Origin: Chromatocurvus halotolerans
GTDB lineage: Bacteria; Pseudomonadota; Gammaproteobacteria; Pseudomonadales; Halieaceae
Assembly: GCF_004340525.1 (NCBI RefSeq)
Contig: NZ_SLWX01000005.1
Location: forward strand, 186,001 to 250,000
DNA length: 64,000 nucleotides
Direction of reading: 5' to 3'
Positions within the stretch are counted from its first letter, which is position 1. Every line of letters starts with the position of its first letter. A program made the position numbers and the translations under genes. Positions 26,531-37,045 of the stretch are shown here, piece after piece. Under the pieces are notes generated by a model that worked only from the letters and a program-made list of their open reading frames with translations, was not told the DNA's origin and did not search any database.

Positions 26531-27135
26531 CCCGGCTCTGCCGCCTTCTGATCGTGCTGACGCTGGTGCCGCATGCGGCCTGGAGCCTCGAGGGCGACCG
26601 CGACCAGCCGATCGAAGTCATTGCGGACCGGGCCCTGCGCGATGATATCCGCGGCTATACCGTCTACAACGGTGATGTCCGACTGACCCAGGGCTCGTTG
26701 ATCATCGAAGCCGACAGGGTCACCATCTTTCACCAGACCCGGTCGGCGGATCGCGTTGTCGCCGAGGGGCAGCCCGCCAGAATGCAGCAGATACAGAACC
26801 CGGGAGAAGCGCCGATGAAAGCCCAGGCCCTGCGCATCATCTACATGGTGGAGGCGGAGCGCGTGCAGCTGCGCAGCGAAGCGCGGGTTGAGCAGGACGG
26901 CGCCGTGGTCAGCGGCGACACGATAGACTACCTGATTCCCGAGCAGGTTGTCCGTGCCGATACCGAGGGCGACAGCGGCAGTCGCGTGCAGGTGGTGATA
27001 CCCGCCGAACGCATCAACCGGGACGATACGGAAACCGAGACCGAGACAGAGACAGAAAGCGGCACCGGGGCCATGACCCGGATCGAGGACAGGAAAGTCA
27101 GAGAGGATGCCAGTGGCAATACTGAAAGCGAGTAA
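26527..27135 (+). CDS. lptA: Lipopolysaccharide transport periplasmic protein LptA
   Basis: LptA forms the periplasmic beta-jellyroll bridge that carries lipopolysaccharide to the outer membrane. The 202-residue protein has a signal peptide (about 1-19, ending AAWS), then [41 protein letters not shown], characteristic of the OstA/LptA domain. The C-terminal third is variable and holds a TE repeat ([11 protein letters not shown] near 170-180) encoded by a tandem GAGAC-rich tract at about 27030-27060. Overlaps with kdsC (4 bases) and lptB (29 bases) indicate tight coupling. Confidence 0.92.
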   Translation: MTRLCRLLIVLTLVPHAAWSLEGDRDQPIEVIADRALRDDIRGYTVYNGDVRLTQGSLIIEADRVTIFHQTRSADRVVAEGQPARMQQIQNPGEAPMKAQALRIIYMVEAERVQLRSEARVEQDGAVVSGDTIDYLIPEQVVRADTEGDSGSRVQVVIPAERINRDDTETETETETESGTGAMTRIEDRKVREDASGNTESE

Positions 27136-27838
27136 TCTCGCCAAGGCATTCCGCGGCCGGCCAGTGGTGCGGGATGTGTCGCTCGAGGTCCACAGCGCCC
27201 AGGTCGTGGGACTGCTCGGTCCGAACGGCGCCGGCAAGACCACCTGCTTCTACATGATCGTTGGCATCATCCGCGCCGATCAGGGCCATATCACCATTGA
27301 TGGTGAGGACATCATTCACCTGCCGATGCACGAGCGCGCCCGCCGCGGTATCGGCTACCTGCCCCAGGAAGCCTCGGTGTTCCGCCGGCTCAGCGTGCGC
27401 GATAACCTCATGGCCATTCTGGAGACCCGGCGGGATCTCTCGCGCAGCGAGCGACAGCAGCGCTGCGACGAACTGCTCGCCGAATTCCACGTCTCCCATC
27501 TTCGCGACAGCCCCGGCCAGGCGCTGTCGGGGGGCGAGCGCCGCCGTGTGGAAATTGCCCGGGCGCTGGCCACGGAACCGGCGTTCATTCTCCTCGACGA
27601 ACCCTTCGCCGGCGTGGATCCGATCTCTGTCTCCGACATCAAGCAGATTATCCTGCAGCTGCAGGCGCGGGGCATCGGCGTTCTCATTACCGATCACAAC
27701 GTGCGCGAGACACTGGACATCTGCGAGATTGCCTACATCGTCGGCGAGGGTGAAATCATTGCCTCGGGCAGCCCCCAGGATGTGCTCGACAACCCGCATG
27801 TGCGCAAGGTCTACCTCGGCGAGACCTTCCGCCTCTGA
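27107..27838 (+). CDS. lptB: LPS export ABC transporter ATP-binding protein LptB
   Basis: LptB is the cytoplasmic ATPase that drives the LptB2FGC extractor. The 243-residue protein has Walker [10 protein letters not shown] at 38-46, the Q-loop [18 protein letters not shown] signature [15 protein letters not shown], Walker [14 protein letters not shown] and the switch His in [10 protein letters not shown], a sequence very typical of LptB. It overlaps lptA by 29 bases; a GTG six bases downstream of the chosen ATG is an alternative start. A 115-base gap separates it from rpoN. Confidence 0.96.
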   Translation: MPVAILKASNLAKAFRGRPVVRDVSLEVHSAQVVGLLGPNGAGKTTCFYMIVGIIRADQGHITIDGEDIIHLPMHERARRGIGYLPQEASVFRRLSVRDNLMAILETRRDLSRSERQQRCDELLAEFHVSHLRDSPGQALSGGERRRVEIARALATEPAFILLDEPFAGVDPISVSDIKQIILQLQARGIGVLITDHNVRETLDICEIAYIVGEGEIIASGSPQDVLDNPHVRKVYLGETFRL

Positions 27839-27953
27839 CTGCGGGGCCGGCGGGTCCTGAATCGGCAAAGCAATTTCCGCGCCAAGCGTTGCCAGCGCAT
27901 CACTGGCGGGTCTACACTGGGCGCTCCGATCCAGAGACCGTGTCCGGACGCCC

Positions 27954-29354
27954 ATGAAGCAAGCCTTGCAGTTAAAGCTCGGCCAGCAGCTGACCATGAC
28001 GCCGCAGCTGCAGCAGGCCATAAAGCTGCTCCAGCTCAGCACGCTGGATCTGCAAATGGAAATCCAGCAGGTGCTGCAGAGCAATCCTCTCCTGGAGGTC
28101 GATGAGGGCGACGATGCCCCCGGGCCGGAGGGCGAGCAGGATGACCGGGAAACCGTTGCGGAGGCCAGCGACGGGCCGATGGAGCATCTCGAGCGCAGCG
28201 CCGGCGACGATAGCGGCAGCCCGCAGGATTACGAACCCTCCATGCCGGAGGATCTGCCGGTGGACACCCAGTGGGAGGACCTGCTGCCCTCGTCCGCACC
28301 GCCCACCGGCAGCGCCAACGAAGCGAACGAACTCGATTACGACAGCCGCACCGGCAGCGTCCCCGACCTGCACGAACACCTGCTCTGGCAGCTCAACCTG
28401 ACGCGCCTGTCAGACCTCGACCGCGCCATCGACGTCGACGAGGTCACCGCGGTTCTGCACGCCCTGCAGCAGTTCGAGCCGACCGGTGTTTTCGCCGCCG
28501 ACCTGCAGGAGTGCCTGCTGCTGCAGCTCCGTCAGCTGCCTGACGACACGCCCTACATCGAGCAGGCTCGCGTGCTGATCACCCGGCATATCGCCCAGCT
28601 CGGCAACGGCGACTACGCCCAGATCATGCGGCGCATGAAGCTGGACGAGGAAGCACTGCGGAGAGTGCTGGCCGTCGTACAGACACTGGACCCCTTTCCC
28701 GGCAAGCGCATCGGCGAGGATGACACCGAATACGTCATCCCCGATGTTTTCGTGCGCAAGCGCGAGGGTCGCTGGGTGGTGGAGCTCAATCCGGACATCG
28801 CGCCGCGACTGCGCATCAACGATGCCTACGCCGGCATGATACGGCGCGCCGACAACAGCGCGGACAATACCTATCTGCGGGACAACCTGCAGGAGGCGCG
28901 CTGGTTTCTGAAGAGCCTGCAGAGCCGCAACGAAACCCTGATGAAAGTGGCTTCGGAAATCGTCGCGCACCAGCGCAACTTCCTCGACTACGGTGAGGAG
29001 GCCATGAAGCCGCTGGTGCTGCATGACATTGCGGACGCCGTCGACATGCACGAGTCCACCATCTCCCGGGTCACCACGCGAAAGTTCATGCACACGCCGC
29101 GCGGCATTTTCGAGTTGAAGTATTTTTTCTCCAGTCACGTTGCCACCGCGGAAGGCGGTGCCTGCTCGTCCACGGCAATCCGCGCCCTGCTGAAAAAGCT
29201 GATCGCGGGCGAGAACGCGCGCAAACCGCTGAGCGACAGTCGCCTGGCGCAGCTTCTGTCGGAGCAGGGAATACAGGTCGCGCGCCGGACCATTGCCAAA
29301 TACCGCGACAGTCTGGGCATTCCACCGTCGAATGAACGCAAGCGACTGATCTGA
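27954..29354 (+). CDS. rpoN: RNA polymerase sigma-54 factor RpoN
   Basis: Sigma-54 directs RNA polymerase to -24/-12 promoters and needs enhancer-binding ATPases. The 466-residue protein has the Q/L-rich region I ([37 protein letters not shown]), an acidic region II (about 44-120), the core-binding and HTH part, and the C-terminal RpoN box [15 protein letters not shown], which reads the -24 element. It sits between lptB and hpf, its usual position, with the nitrogen PTS genes downstream. Confidence 0.97.
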   Translation: MKQALQLKLGQQLTMTPQLQQAIKLLQLSTLDLQMEIQQVLQSNPLLEVDEGDDAPGPEGEQDDRETVAEASDGPMEHLERSAGDDSGSPQDYEPSMPEDLPVDTQWEDLLPSSAPPTGSANEANELDYDSRTGSVPDLHEHLLWQLNLTRLSDLDRAIDVDEVTAVLHALQQFEPTGVFAADLQECLLLQLRQLPDDTPYIEQARVLITRHIAQLGNGDYAQIMRRMKLDEEALRRVLAVVQTLDPFPGKRIGEDDTEYVIPDVFVRKREGRWVVELNPDIAPRLRINDAYAGMIRRADNSADNTYLRDNLQEARWFLKSLQSRNETLMKVASEIVAHQRNFLDYGEEAMKPLVLHDIADAVDMHESTISRVTTRKFMHTPRGIFELKYFFSSHVATAEGGACSSTAIRALLKKLIAGENARKPLSDSRLAQLLSEQGIQVARRTIAKYRDSLGIPPSNERKRLI

Positions 29355-29421
29355 ATCCAAACCTGAGGGCGTCACACGACCCACAGCCAACCCCAGTACA
29401 GCTGTACATAAGGAGCACCCT

Positions 29422-29709
29422 ATGCAACTCAATATCAGCGGCCACCACGTAGACCTGACCGAGCCACTCAAGGAGTACGTGGAAAGCAAACTCGAGCGAC
29501 TGCAGCGACACAGCAGCGAGATCACCACAACGGAAGTCACCCTGGTGGTGGAGAAGCTGGTACAGAAGGCCGAGGCCAAGATGCACGTGGCCGGCGGCGA
29601 CCTTTTCGCCGCTGCGGAATCCGAGGATATGTACGCGGCGATCGACGCCATGGCAGACAAGCTTGATCGCCAGCTGATCAAGCACAAGGAAAAGCACCGG
29701 CCTCACTAG
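29422..29709 (+). CDS. hpf: Ribosome hibernation promoting factor HPF (short form)
   Basis: HPF binds the 30S mRNA channel and helps form inactive 100S ribosomes in stationary phase. The 95-residue protein is the short gammaproteobacterial form: MQLNISGHHVDLTEPLKEYVESKLERL, then VEKLVQKAEAKMHVAGGDLFAAAESEDMYAAIDAMADKLDRQLIKHKEK. AAGGAG precedes the ATG by seven bases. A perfect 12-base palindrome GTACAGCTGTAC lies at 29396-29407 just ahead of it. It follows rpoN, as in relatives. Confidence 0.95.
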   Translation: MQLNISGHHVDLTEPLKEYVESKLERLQRHSSEITTTEVTLVVEKLVQKAEAKMHVAGGDLFAAAESEDMYAAIDAMADKLDRQLIKHKEKHRPH

Positions 29710-29721
29710 GAAGCGCAAATC

Positions 29722-30180
29722 ATGACCGATCTCAAAGCGATTCTGACCCCGGCACGCAGCCGCAGCCAGGTGCCGGGGAACAGCAAGAAGCGCATTTTCG
29801 AGGAGGTGGCAGATCTGCTGGTGGCCGACCAGCCCGGGCTGGATGCCGCCGACATCATCACCAGCCTGCTTGCCCGGGAAAAGCTCGGCAGCACCGGGCT
29901 GGGTCGCGGCATCGCCATTCCGCACTGCCGTCTCGAGGGCTGTGAGCAGCCCCTCGGCGTGCTCATGAGCCTGGCGACTCCCACCGACTTCGACGCACCG
30001 GACGATGAGCCGGTGGATCTGCTGTGCGTGCTGGTCGTGCCCGGCGAGGCGCACCAGGAGCACCTGGAGATTCTGGCTACCCTGGCGGGCCTGTTCCGCC
30101 AGGAGGCGCTGTGCGACGCCCTGCGCGCCTGTGACAGCGGCGACGAGCTGTTCAACGTGATTGCCGACTGGGAAAGCTGA
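29722..30180 (+). CDS. ptsN: Nitrogen-PTS EIIA component PtsN
   Basis: PtsN (EIIA-Ntr) is the final phosphoacceptor of the regulatory nitrogen phosphotransferase chain. The 152-residue protein contains the phosphorylation site His68 in GRGIAIPHCRL and the family pattern LLAREKLGSTGLG ahead of it and LLCVLVVPGEAHQEHLEILATLA after it. It lies 12 bases after hpf and 6 bases before rapZ, in the rpoN-hpf-ptsN-rapZ-ptsO group. Confidence 0.96.
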   Translation: MTDLKAILTPARSRSQVPGNSKKRIFEEVADLLVADQPGLDAADIITSLLAREKLGSTGLGRGIAIPHCRLEGCEQPLGVLMSLATPTDFDAPDDEPVDLLCVLVVPGEAHQEHLEILATLAGLFRQEALCDALRACDSGDELFNVIADWES

Positions 30181-30186
30181 CCGACC

Positions 30187-31038
30187 ATGGAGTTGATTAT
30201 CATCAGCGGCCGGTCCGGCTCCGGCAAGAGTACCGCCCTGCATCAGCTGGAGGACGAGGGCTATTACGCCATCGATAACCTGCCGGCATCCCTGCTGCCG
30301 GCACTCGTCGCCGAGACGCCCTCGCTATCGCGTCGCGACAGCGCCGGTATCGCCGTGTGCATTGATGCCCGCAACGCGGCCACGGAACTCGGCAACCTGG
30401 AACAGATTCTCGGTTCACTCCCGGCCTCGGTACGCCTGCGCGTGCTCTATCTGGACGCCGACGAGAACACCCTGATACAGCGCTTCAGCGAAACCCGTCG
30501 GCGCCATCCCCTGTCCAGCGACAGCATCCCCCTGGCCGAGGCCATACGCCTCGAGCGGGAGATCCTCGAGCCGCTTGCGGCCAGTGCAACGCTGACGCTG
30601 GACACCAGCCAGATGAGCATTCATGAACTGCGGGACGCCATTCGGCAGCGCCTCGTGGGTGCCGTCGGTGAACTGTCCACGCTGATACAGTCTTTCGGCT
30701 TCAAGCGCGGCGTCCCCGCCGACGCCGATCTGGTGTTCGACCTGCGCATGCTGCCCAACCCGCACTGGAGCAAGGAACTGCGGCTGCTTACGGGGCGCGA
30801 CCCGGCGGTGTGCGAATTCCTTGAGTCCCACGCGGTAACCCATCAGCTGTTCGGCGACATCAGCGGCTTTCTCGATCGCTGGCTGCCGCACTACGCCAGC
30901 AGCAACCGCAGCTATATCACGATTGCCCTGGGCTGCACCGGCGGCCAGCATCGCTCCGTCTACATGGCGGAGCGGCTGCACCGGCACTGCGCATCCGGAG
31001 ACGGCCCGGTCCATCTGCGCCACCGCGAGCTGCAGTAG
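30187..31038 (+). CDS. rapZ: RNase adapter protein RapZ
   Basis: RapZ binds nucleotide-sugar precursors and in E. coli hands the small RNA GlmZ to RNase E, controlling GlmS. The 283-residue protein has Walker A GRSGSGKS at 8-15, the conserved YYAIDNLPASLLP, VLYLDADENTLIQRFSETRRRHPL, SFGFKRGVPADADLVFDLRMLPNP and the C-terminal ITIALGCTGGQHRSVYMAERL. Full length. The gene order with ptsN and ptsO is the usual one. Confidence 0.96.
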   Translation: MELIIISGRSGSGKSTALHQLEDEGYYAIDNLPASLLPALVAETPSLSRRDSAGIAVCIDARNAATELGNLEQILGSLPASVRLRVLYLDADENTLIQRFSETRRRHPLSSDSIPLAEAIRLEREILEPLAASATLTLDTSQMSIHELRDAIRQRLVGAVGELSTLIQSFGFKRGVPADADLVFDLRMLPNPHWSKELRLLTGRDPAVCEFLESHAVTHQLFGDISGFLDRWLPHYASSNRSYITIALGCTGGQHRSVYMAERLHRHCASGDGPVHLRHRELQ

Positions 31039-31050
31039 CCGTCGTCTGAC

Positions 31051-31320
31051 ATGATCCGCTGCGACATCATCATCATCAACAAGCTGGGCCTGCATGCCCG
31101 GGCAGCGGCCAAGTTTGTCAGCTGTGCCTCCGCGTTCAGAAGCCGCATCCGCGCCGGGCGCGACGGTCAGATGGTGGATGGGAAAAGCATCATGTCCATC
31201 ATGATGCTCGCCGCGGCCAGAGGCACCCGGCTGGAGCTCGAGATAGATGGCGACGACGAGGAAGCCGCGCTCGCGGCGCTCATTGCACTGATTGAAAACC
31301 GCTTCGACGAGGCCGAATAA
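31051..31320 (+). CDS. ptsO: Phosphocarrier protein NPr (HPr-like)
   Basis: NPr passes phosphate from EI-Ntr to PtsN. The 89-residue HPr-fold protein has the phosphorylated His15 in NKLGLHARAAAKFV and the regulatory-region equivalent MVDGKSIMSIMMLAAARGTRLELEIDG. It ends the rpoN-linked PTS group. A small stem-loop (GCGAC..GTCGC, 31324-31339) followed by CCCCCTTT lies just after the stop and may weakly terminate transcription. Confidence 0.95.
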   Translation: MIRCDIIIINKLGLHARAAAKFVSCASAFRSRIRAGRDGQMVDGKSIMSIMMLAAARGTRLELEIDGDDEEAALAALIALIENRFDEAE

Positions 31321-31396
31321 GTTGCGACGTTGTTGTCGCGCCCCCTTTACCGGATAATTGCCAGCTAACCCATTCTCAGGCCAGCGCGCCCAGCCT

Positions 31397-32758
31397 ATGT
31401 CCAGCAGCGATACACAGCAGCACAGAGCCAGGGCCCAGGACCGGCTTTCCGAGGCGCTCGCACAGGGCTCCCTGGCCGATGTGCGCCGCATTCTGCTGAA
31501 AATGGAGCCGGCGGACGTCGCGCACCTGCTGGCATCGACACCGCCGCGCCACCGCCAGGTGCTGTGGCAGATGATCGAGGGGGAACTCGAGAGCGAGGTC
31601 CTCAACGAGCTCAACCCCGAGCTGCGGCTCGAGTTTCTCAGCGGCATGGAGCCCAGCGATCTCGCCCAGCTCGCCGCCACCCTCGACGACGATGACGTCG
31701 CCGACATACTGCAGCAGCTGCCGGACCGGGTGACCTTCGAGGTCCTCGACGCCATGGACCAGCAGGACCGCTCGCGTCTCGAGCAGGTCATGTTCTACGC
31801 CGACGACACCGCCGGCGGCCTGATGAACACGGATACCATCACCATCCGTGCCGACCTGACGCTGGACGTGGTGCTGCGCTACCTGCGCCGCCATGAAGAA
31901 ATTCCCGAAATGACCGACAATCTGATTGTGGTCAGTCGCGACGACCGCTACGTGGGGCTGCTGCCCCTGCGCACCCTGCTGGTGTCCGATCCCTCGCACT
32001 CGGTCCGCGAGATGATGGAGACGCGCCAGGCACCAATACCGGTGGAAATGCCCGATGACGAGGTCGCCCGCCAGTTCGAGCGCAACGACTGGGTGAGCGC
32101 GCCGGTCGTGGATGAGAACGGGCGTCTGGTCGGACGCATCACGATTGACGACGTGGTCGACGTCATCCGCGAGGATGCCGACCACTCGCTGATGTCGATG
32201 GCCGGCATGAGCGAGGAGGAAGATACCTTTGCGCCCATCCTGAAGACCGCGCGCCGCCGCACCGTCTGGCTGGCGATCAACCTGGTGACGGCGATTACCG
32301 CGGCCTCCGTGATCAACGCCTTCCAGGGCACGATCGAGAAGGTGGTCGCGCTCGCCGTGCTCATGCCCATCGTTGCCTCCATGGGCGGCATTGCCGGCAC
32401 GCAGACGCTGACCGTGCTGGTGCGCGCCATTGCCCTCGGCCACATTCACCAGAAAAACCAGCTCTGGCTGGTACAGCGCGAGGCCATGGTCGGCCTGATC
32501 AACGGGGTCATCTGGGCCGCCGTGGTCGCCGTCGCGGCGTCACTGGTGTTTGATGACTGGATGCTCGGCGGGGTGCTCGCTGCCGCCATGGTCATCAACC
32601 TGATTACTGCCGGCGTCTCGGGAGCACTGCTGCCACTGGCGCTGGAGCGGCTGCGTATCGACCCCGCCCTGGCCGGCGGCGTGATCCTGACCACGGTCAC
32701 CGATGTCGTCGGCTTCCTTGCATTCCTTGGCCTGGCGACGGCGGTTTATGGCACATAG
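31397..32758 (+). CDS. mgtE: Magnesium transporter MgtE
   Basis: MgtE is a homodimeric Mg2+ channel gated by cytosolic Mg2+. The 453-residue protein has an N-terminal superhelical domain (about 15-130, RRILLKMEPADVAHLLASTPP), two CBS domains (about 135-255, including TDNLIVVSRDDRYVGLLPLRTLL and VVDENGRLVGRITIDDVVD), a plug helix and five C-terminal membrane helices with the pore-region GIAGTQTLTVLVRAIALG and ILTTVTDVVGFLAFLGLAT. The ATG at 31397 is chosen; an upstream TTG in frame at 31358 is less likely. It overlaps darP by 11 bases. Confidence 0.95.
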   Translation: MSSSDTQQHRARAQDRLSEALAQGSLADVRRILLKMEPADVAHLLASTPPRHRQVLWQMIEGELESEVLNELNPELRLEFLSGMEPSDLAQLAATLDDDDVADILQQLPDRVTFEVLDAMDQQDRSRLEQVMFYADDTAGGLMNTDTITIRADLTLDVVLRYLRRHEEIPEMTDNLIVVSRDDRYVGLLPLRTLLVSDPSHSVREMMETRQAPIPVEMPDDEVARQFERNDWVSAPVVDENGRLVGRITIDDVVDVIREDADHSLMSMAGMSEEEDTFAPILKTARRRTVWLAINLVTAITAASVINAFQGTIEKVVALAVLMPIVASMGGIAGTQTLTVLVRAIALGHIHQKNQLWLVQREAMVGLINGVIWAAVVAVAASLVFDDWMLGGVLAAAMVINLITAGVSGALLPLALERLRIDPALAGGVILTTVTDVVGFLAFLGLATAVYGT

Positions 32759-33299
32759 GCACGATGAACAGGGTGCACTGGACGACGGCGGCGATGGCCG
32801 ACCCAGCAAAAGTGCGCTGAAGCGGGAAATGACCGCGCGGCAGGCGCTGGGCGAGCGACTGTGCACGCTGACGTCCCGCGAGCTGGAACAGATTCCCCTG
32901 CAGCCCGACAGTGCGCTGCATGTGGCTGTCCTGCAGTCCCGGAGCATCAGCTCCAACAGCGCGCGACGCCGCCACATGCAGTACATCGGCAAACTCATGC
33001 GCGACGTCGACCCCGAGCCCCTGACGGCAGCGCTGGAACAGCTGCATGCGGCGCACGCTGCGGAAAGTGCGGCGCTGCATACCCTGGAGGCGCTGCGGGA
33101 TGATCTGGTTCAACGCGGCGACACGGCCATCAATGAGGTGGTGGCGCGCTGGCCACAGGCGGACCGTCAGCTGCTGCGTCAGCTGCTGCGCCAGCATGGC
33201 CGGGAACAGGCCACGGGCAAGCCACCGGCAGCGGCCAGACGACTGTTCCGCTACCTGCGGGAGTTGTCCGGATCGTCCGGTGTGGAATCCGCTGACTGA
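32748..33299 (+). CDS. darP: Ribosome-associated protein DarP/YjgA (DUF615)
   Basis: DarP (YjgA) associates with late 50S assembly intermediates in E. coli. The 183-residue protein carries the DUF615 signature RPSKSALKREMTARQALGERL followed by IPLQPDSALHVAVLQSRSI, RRRHMQYIGKLMRDVD and [11 protein letters not shown] near the end. The ATG (MAHRHDEQ) lies inside the mgtE 3' end. The last 49 bases overlap the 3' end of yhdP on the other strand, so the two genes share their tail-to-tail coding sequence. Confidence 0.93.
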   Translation: MAHRHDEQGALDDGGDGRPSKSALKREMTARQALGERLCTLTSRELEQIPLQPDSALHVAVLQSRSISSNSARRRHMQYIGKLMRDVDPEPLTAALEQLHAAHAAESAALHTLEALRDDLVQRGDTAINEVVARWPQADRQLLRQLLRQHGREQATGKPPAAARRLFRYLRELSGSSGVESAD

Positions 33300-36200
33300 G
33301 GATCCTGGGACGGCCCGGTCACGGGCGACTTTTCCGCCAGCGGGTCAGCCTCGACCGGTTCCGGCAGCGCCTCGGACCGGTTGTCGAAAATACGCTTGAG
33401 ACGCACCTGGGGTGAGTCTACCGGCCCGGACACGCTGTAGACGCCGCTGGACATTCGCTCTACCTGTTTCTCGAAGACCTTGCTCACGACGAATACCCCG
33501 GCGGCAACCGGCAGGCCGGCAGCAAGGGCGGCTACCCAGGGCAGGTTGTTGGCCACCGGCAGCGTGACCACCAGCTCCCCGTCAACGGCCTCCAGATTGG
33601 TGGTGCCACTGAAGCGAAAGGCACTGGCCGACCCATCGAGGGTGAGTGAGGGAATGCGCAGCTGGCCGCGGTTGAACACCAGGTCACCGCTGGCGCGCTC
33701 GAAAGGAATACCCGATTCAAACATGGACGACAGGCTGAGTCCCTGCAGCAGCTCTGCCAGGTTGAGCAGCGTCACGACCTTCAGCGCGCCGGAGGCGCCG
33801 CCGGGTGACTGCAGCAGGCGCCCGGCGCGGGCCTGCACCTGCAGCGTGCCCTGCAGATTGTCAAATGCCGGTGCGGCAGGGACCCCGGTCCAGCGCAGGC
33901 TGCCAACCGCGGCACCGCTGCGGGATTCCAGGGCCGGCGCGAACCCCAGGCCCTCAAACACCGCGCCGAGATTGTCGAAAGTGAGATCGATATCCAGCGC
34001 CGTTGCGAAGCCACCATCACCGGCGGCGGACCAGCGCATCTCCGTGCCACCCGCACTGCCGCCTTCGCTGCGCAGCCCGAGAATGTCACCGCGAATATCG
34101 CGGGCATAGAGGGCGCTGCCATCGCTCTCGAAGCGAAAGGCCAGATGGCCACCGAGACTGCCTTCGCGGCGCAGATCCAGTATCTGCACCTCGGTGGCGG
34201 GACTGGCACTGAGAAAGCGGTAGATACCGCTGCCGGGCTCGTCCCTGGCGAACTGAGAGTCGGACTCAGAGCCGGACTCAGTGGCAGCGCCGGGCGCATC
34301 CCCGGCACTGTCGGCGCCCGCGGCAAGCGCATCGCGCATCCCGTCGAGATCGAGCCAGTCGACCAGAACCTGTGGCGAGGCGGTCGGCGAATACACCGCC
34401 TGCAGCCATTCCGACTCCAGCGCCAGATTGCCGCCCACCACCTGGCGCCCTTCCAGCTGCAGAGCCGCGGACAGCGTGTCATCCAGCGACACGTCGATGC
34501 CGGCGCTCCCGGCGCCAAGGCGCAGCTGCAGGGCCAGTTCCCGGGTGTCCGCCGGGGCTTTGCCCCAGGGCGCGGGGAGTGCGAGGGCGACACCCTCAAG
34601 ACCGCTGTTCAGCGACAGGCGCGGCGGGCGACCTCGCACGATGCGCAGTTCGCCGCTCACGGCAGTCTTTCCACGAATGATGCCGACATCCTTACCGAGC
34701 CAGTCCAGCAGGGCGGGGGCCGTGACAGTCGCCTCGAGATTGATCCGCGTGTCAGTCGCGTCAGCGGTGTCCGGATGACTCGCCGTCAGGCTCTCCCCCC
34801 ACAGCGTACCGGCGACCTCGCTGCCGGCAAACCCGCGACCGGTCTGAAAACGCAGCGCCCCCTGCAGGTCCCGCAGGGGAAGACGGCCCGGGCGAATATC
34901 CAGATCGACGCCATCCAGTGAGGCCTCGAGGTCAATGCGGGGTCCCGCAGCGAGGTTCGACACGGGAATCTGCAGGCGCAGGTCAGCGCGCATCTCGCCC
35001 TTCGCCTGCCAGTCTGCCAGGGCGCCGTCGGTCAGCGCATTGAGCGGCGAATTACGGACAATACCCAGCCCGGCACCGGCATCACCGGCCACGCGCGCGG
35101 CGACCGCCATCTCGCTGACACCCGGCGCCGTGCCGGCCATCTCTGCGGACAGGTGCTGCAGCGGCAGTCCCCCGATGTGGCCATCGTCCGCCCAGATACT
35201 GACGCGCCGGTCATCGATAAGCACCGGACCGGAAAAGTCGCGCAGCGCAGGCCACTGCGGATCGAAACGGATATCCGTGTCTTGCAGCTGGAAGAACAGC
35301 TGTACGGTCATGTGCTCGAAATTGCGGCGGCGCAGGCTGCCGCGCCAGACAAAACCGCCCTGCTCGACGCGCCCGCCGTCCAGGCTGTCCTGCAGCCAGC
35401 GGCTGACACCGTCCGGCAGGGTGAACGGCAGATACTTGGCGCGATGCCGTGGCTCGCTGTCGCGCAGGCCGACCAGCAGATTCATGGCAGGTCCCACCAC
35501 GTCCTCCCGGCGCGGGAAATCCAGGCTGAACACGGCCTTTGCCGTTCCCTCGTCGCCGCGAGCCGTAATGAGATTGCTGCTGACGCGCACCGCTTCATCG
35601 TCCCAGGCCAGCGCCAGCTCGCCATACAGTTCCCGGTAGCTCAGAGGCTCGCGATAAAAGGCGGGGAAGCTCAGCGCCGTCTCGCGGCCGTCCAGCAGAA
35701 TGCGGCCGCTACTGGGCGTCAGCTGCACCAGCGCATCCAGGCCATCGACCCCCGGGGCGCCGCGCCAGGAGTCCACCGCCGTATCATCGATGCGGGCAGA
35801 AAAACTCCAGCCACTGCCCGGTGCTCGGATATCGTCCAGCGTCAGATCCGCCGCCGACAGCAGGCCGCGGGGACGCAGTTCGGCCAGCGCACTGGCCAGT
35901 GCCTCCGGCATGGCGGGTGCGGCGGCCAGCAGCGTCTCAATGCCGTCCAGCCGCATACCGGCAACCCGCGCCGACAGCGAGTCACCCAGCAACTGGAAGC
36001 GGGCACGCGGCATGTCCCAGCGCTGGCCGTCGTGCGCCACCGACAGATCACTGGCCTGAAGGCGCCAGCCGCCGGTCACCTGCGACAGCGAGGCATTCAT
36101 GGCCAGCGTCTGCAGAGGCAGCGCCCAGCCACCCCCGGACTCGGCAATCACCAGGTTCTCGGTCCGCGCGCGCAGGGCAATGTCGCTGCGACCGCCGGCA

Positions 36201-37045
36201 CGCGACAGCCACGCCTCGACCGAGCCACCACCGCTCACGGCAATCGGCAGCGTGTCCGTCGGCGCCCAGGCGAGCAGCCGCTCGACGCTGTTGCCCTCCA
36301 GCTGCAGGTAGACGTCGCCACGCCAGCTCGCTCCCGTGAACGGGTCGCCGACGCCGTTGGCATGTATGCGAAGCTCGTTACCCGGGACAAACAGCCGTGC
36401 ATCCAGCATCCGCAAGCTGCCGCTGCGACTCAGGTCAAGCTGGATTCCCGCGGTGCTGAGCAGTTCGCCCTCCGCATCGCGCAGCAGCACCTGACTCTGA
36501 TCGATGTGCAGCACATCCACCCGCGAGAGAAATCCCGTCAACCAGTCGCGCAGGCGACCGACACCCGCCTCGAAGCCCACCAGACGCAGAACGCCGTCGG
36601 CAGAGCGTGCAACCTCGAGGTTCAGGCCCTCCAGACGCAGGTCGCTGATCTGCGGCGTCAGCGTCAGCAGGGAGTTGAGCGGATTCAGGCGCACCTGCCC
36701 CGATGTCAGCATCACCGGCGCCTGCCCCGGCGCATCGAAGTGAATGGCCAGGTCGCGAAGAACAATCTGCGGGCTGAAGCCCTGCAGGCTTCCCTCGAGT
36801 GCCGAGGCCTGCAGGGTAAACGGCAGCCGGGTATTGACCTCAGTCAGCAGGTCCTGTTTCCAGACGCTGACTCCCCCCAGGAACAGACGCAGAGCCAGCA
36901 CATAACCCGCGAGCAGGAGCAGGGCCGCTACCAGCAGCCGCCACAGGACGCCGGCCAGGCGGTGGAACGCGGAATCCCGCGGCGGGTAGCCGGGCTCCAG
37001 GTGAATCGATGTCGGCGCGCTGTCGCCGGGGTCGCGAGGCCTCAT
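33251..37045 (-). CDS. yhdP: AsmA-like envelope protein YhdP
   Basis: YhdP is a large AsmA-family protein thought to form a hydrophobic bridge that moves phospholipid between the inner and outer membranes, overlapping in role with TamB and YdbH. The 1264-residue protein has one N-terminal membrane helix (about 32-52, [16 protein letters not shown]), a very long periplasmic beta-rich region, and a C-terminal part [65 protein letters not shown] (broken here by family motifs ANNLPW and VYSVSGP). It overlaps the maf stop by four bases and is the last gene of the mre-linked operon. Confidence 0.93.
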   Translation of the reverse strand: MRPRDPGDSAPTSIHLEPGYPPRDSAFHRLAGVLWRLLVAALLLLAGYVLALRLFLGGVSVWKQDLLTEVNTRLPFTLQASALEGSLQGFSPQIVLRDLAIHFDAPGQAPVMLTSGQVRLNPLNSLLTLTPQISDLRLEGLNLEVARSADGVLRLVGFEAGVGRLRDWLTGFLSRVDVLHIDQSQVLLRDAEGELLSTAGIQLDLSRSGSLRMLDARLFVPGNELRIHANGVGDPFTGASWRGDVYLQLEGNSVERLLAWAPTDTLPIAVSGGGSVEAWLSRAGGRSDIALRARTENLVIAESGGGWALPLQTLAMNASLSQVTGGWRLQASDLSVAHDGQRWDMPRARFQLLGDSLSARVAGMRLDGIETLLAAAPAMPEALASALAELRPRGLLSAADLTLDDIRAPGSGWSFSARIDDTAVDSWRGAPGVDGLDALVQLTPSSGRILLDGRETALSFPAFYREPLSYRELYGELALAWDDEAVRVSSNLITARGDEGTAKAVFSLDFPRREDVVGPAMNLLVGLRDSEPRHRAKYLPFTLPDGVSRWLQDSLDGGRVEQGGFVWRGSLRRRNFEHMTVQLFFQLQDTDIRFDPQWPALRDFSGPVLIDDRRVSIWADDGHIGGLPLQHLSAEMAGTAPGVSEMAVAARVAGDAGAGLGIVRNSPLNALTDGALADWQAKGEMRADLRLQIPVSNLAAGPRIDLEASLDGVDLDIRPGRLPLRDLQGALRFQTGRGFAGSEVAGTLWGESLTASHPDTADATDTRINLEATVTAPALLDWLGKDVGIIRGKTAVSGELRIVRGRPPRLSLNSGLEGVALALPAPWGKAPADTRELALQLRLGAGSAGIDVSLDDTLSAALQLEGRQVVGGNLALESEWLQAVYSPTASPQVLVDWLDLDGMRDALAAGADSAGDAPGAATESGSESDSQFARDEPGSGIYRFLSASPATEVQILDLRREGSLGGHLAFRFESDGSALYARDIRGDILGLRSEGGSAGGTEMRWSAAGDGGFATALDIDLTFDNLGAVFEGLGFAPALESRSGAAVGSLRWTGVPAAPAFDNLQGTLQVQARAGRLLQSPGGASGALKVVTLLNLAELLQGLSLSSMFESGIPFERASGDLVFNRGQLRIPSLTLDGSASAFRFSGTTNLEAVDGELVVTLPVANNLPWVAALAAGLPVAAGVFVVSKVFEKQVERMSSGVYSVSGPVDSPQVRLKRIFDNRSEALPEPVEADPLAEKSPVTGPSQDPQSADSTPDDPDNSRR

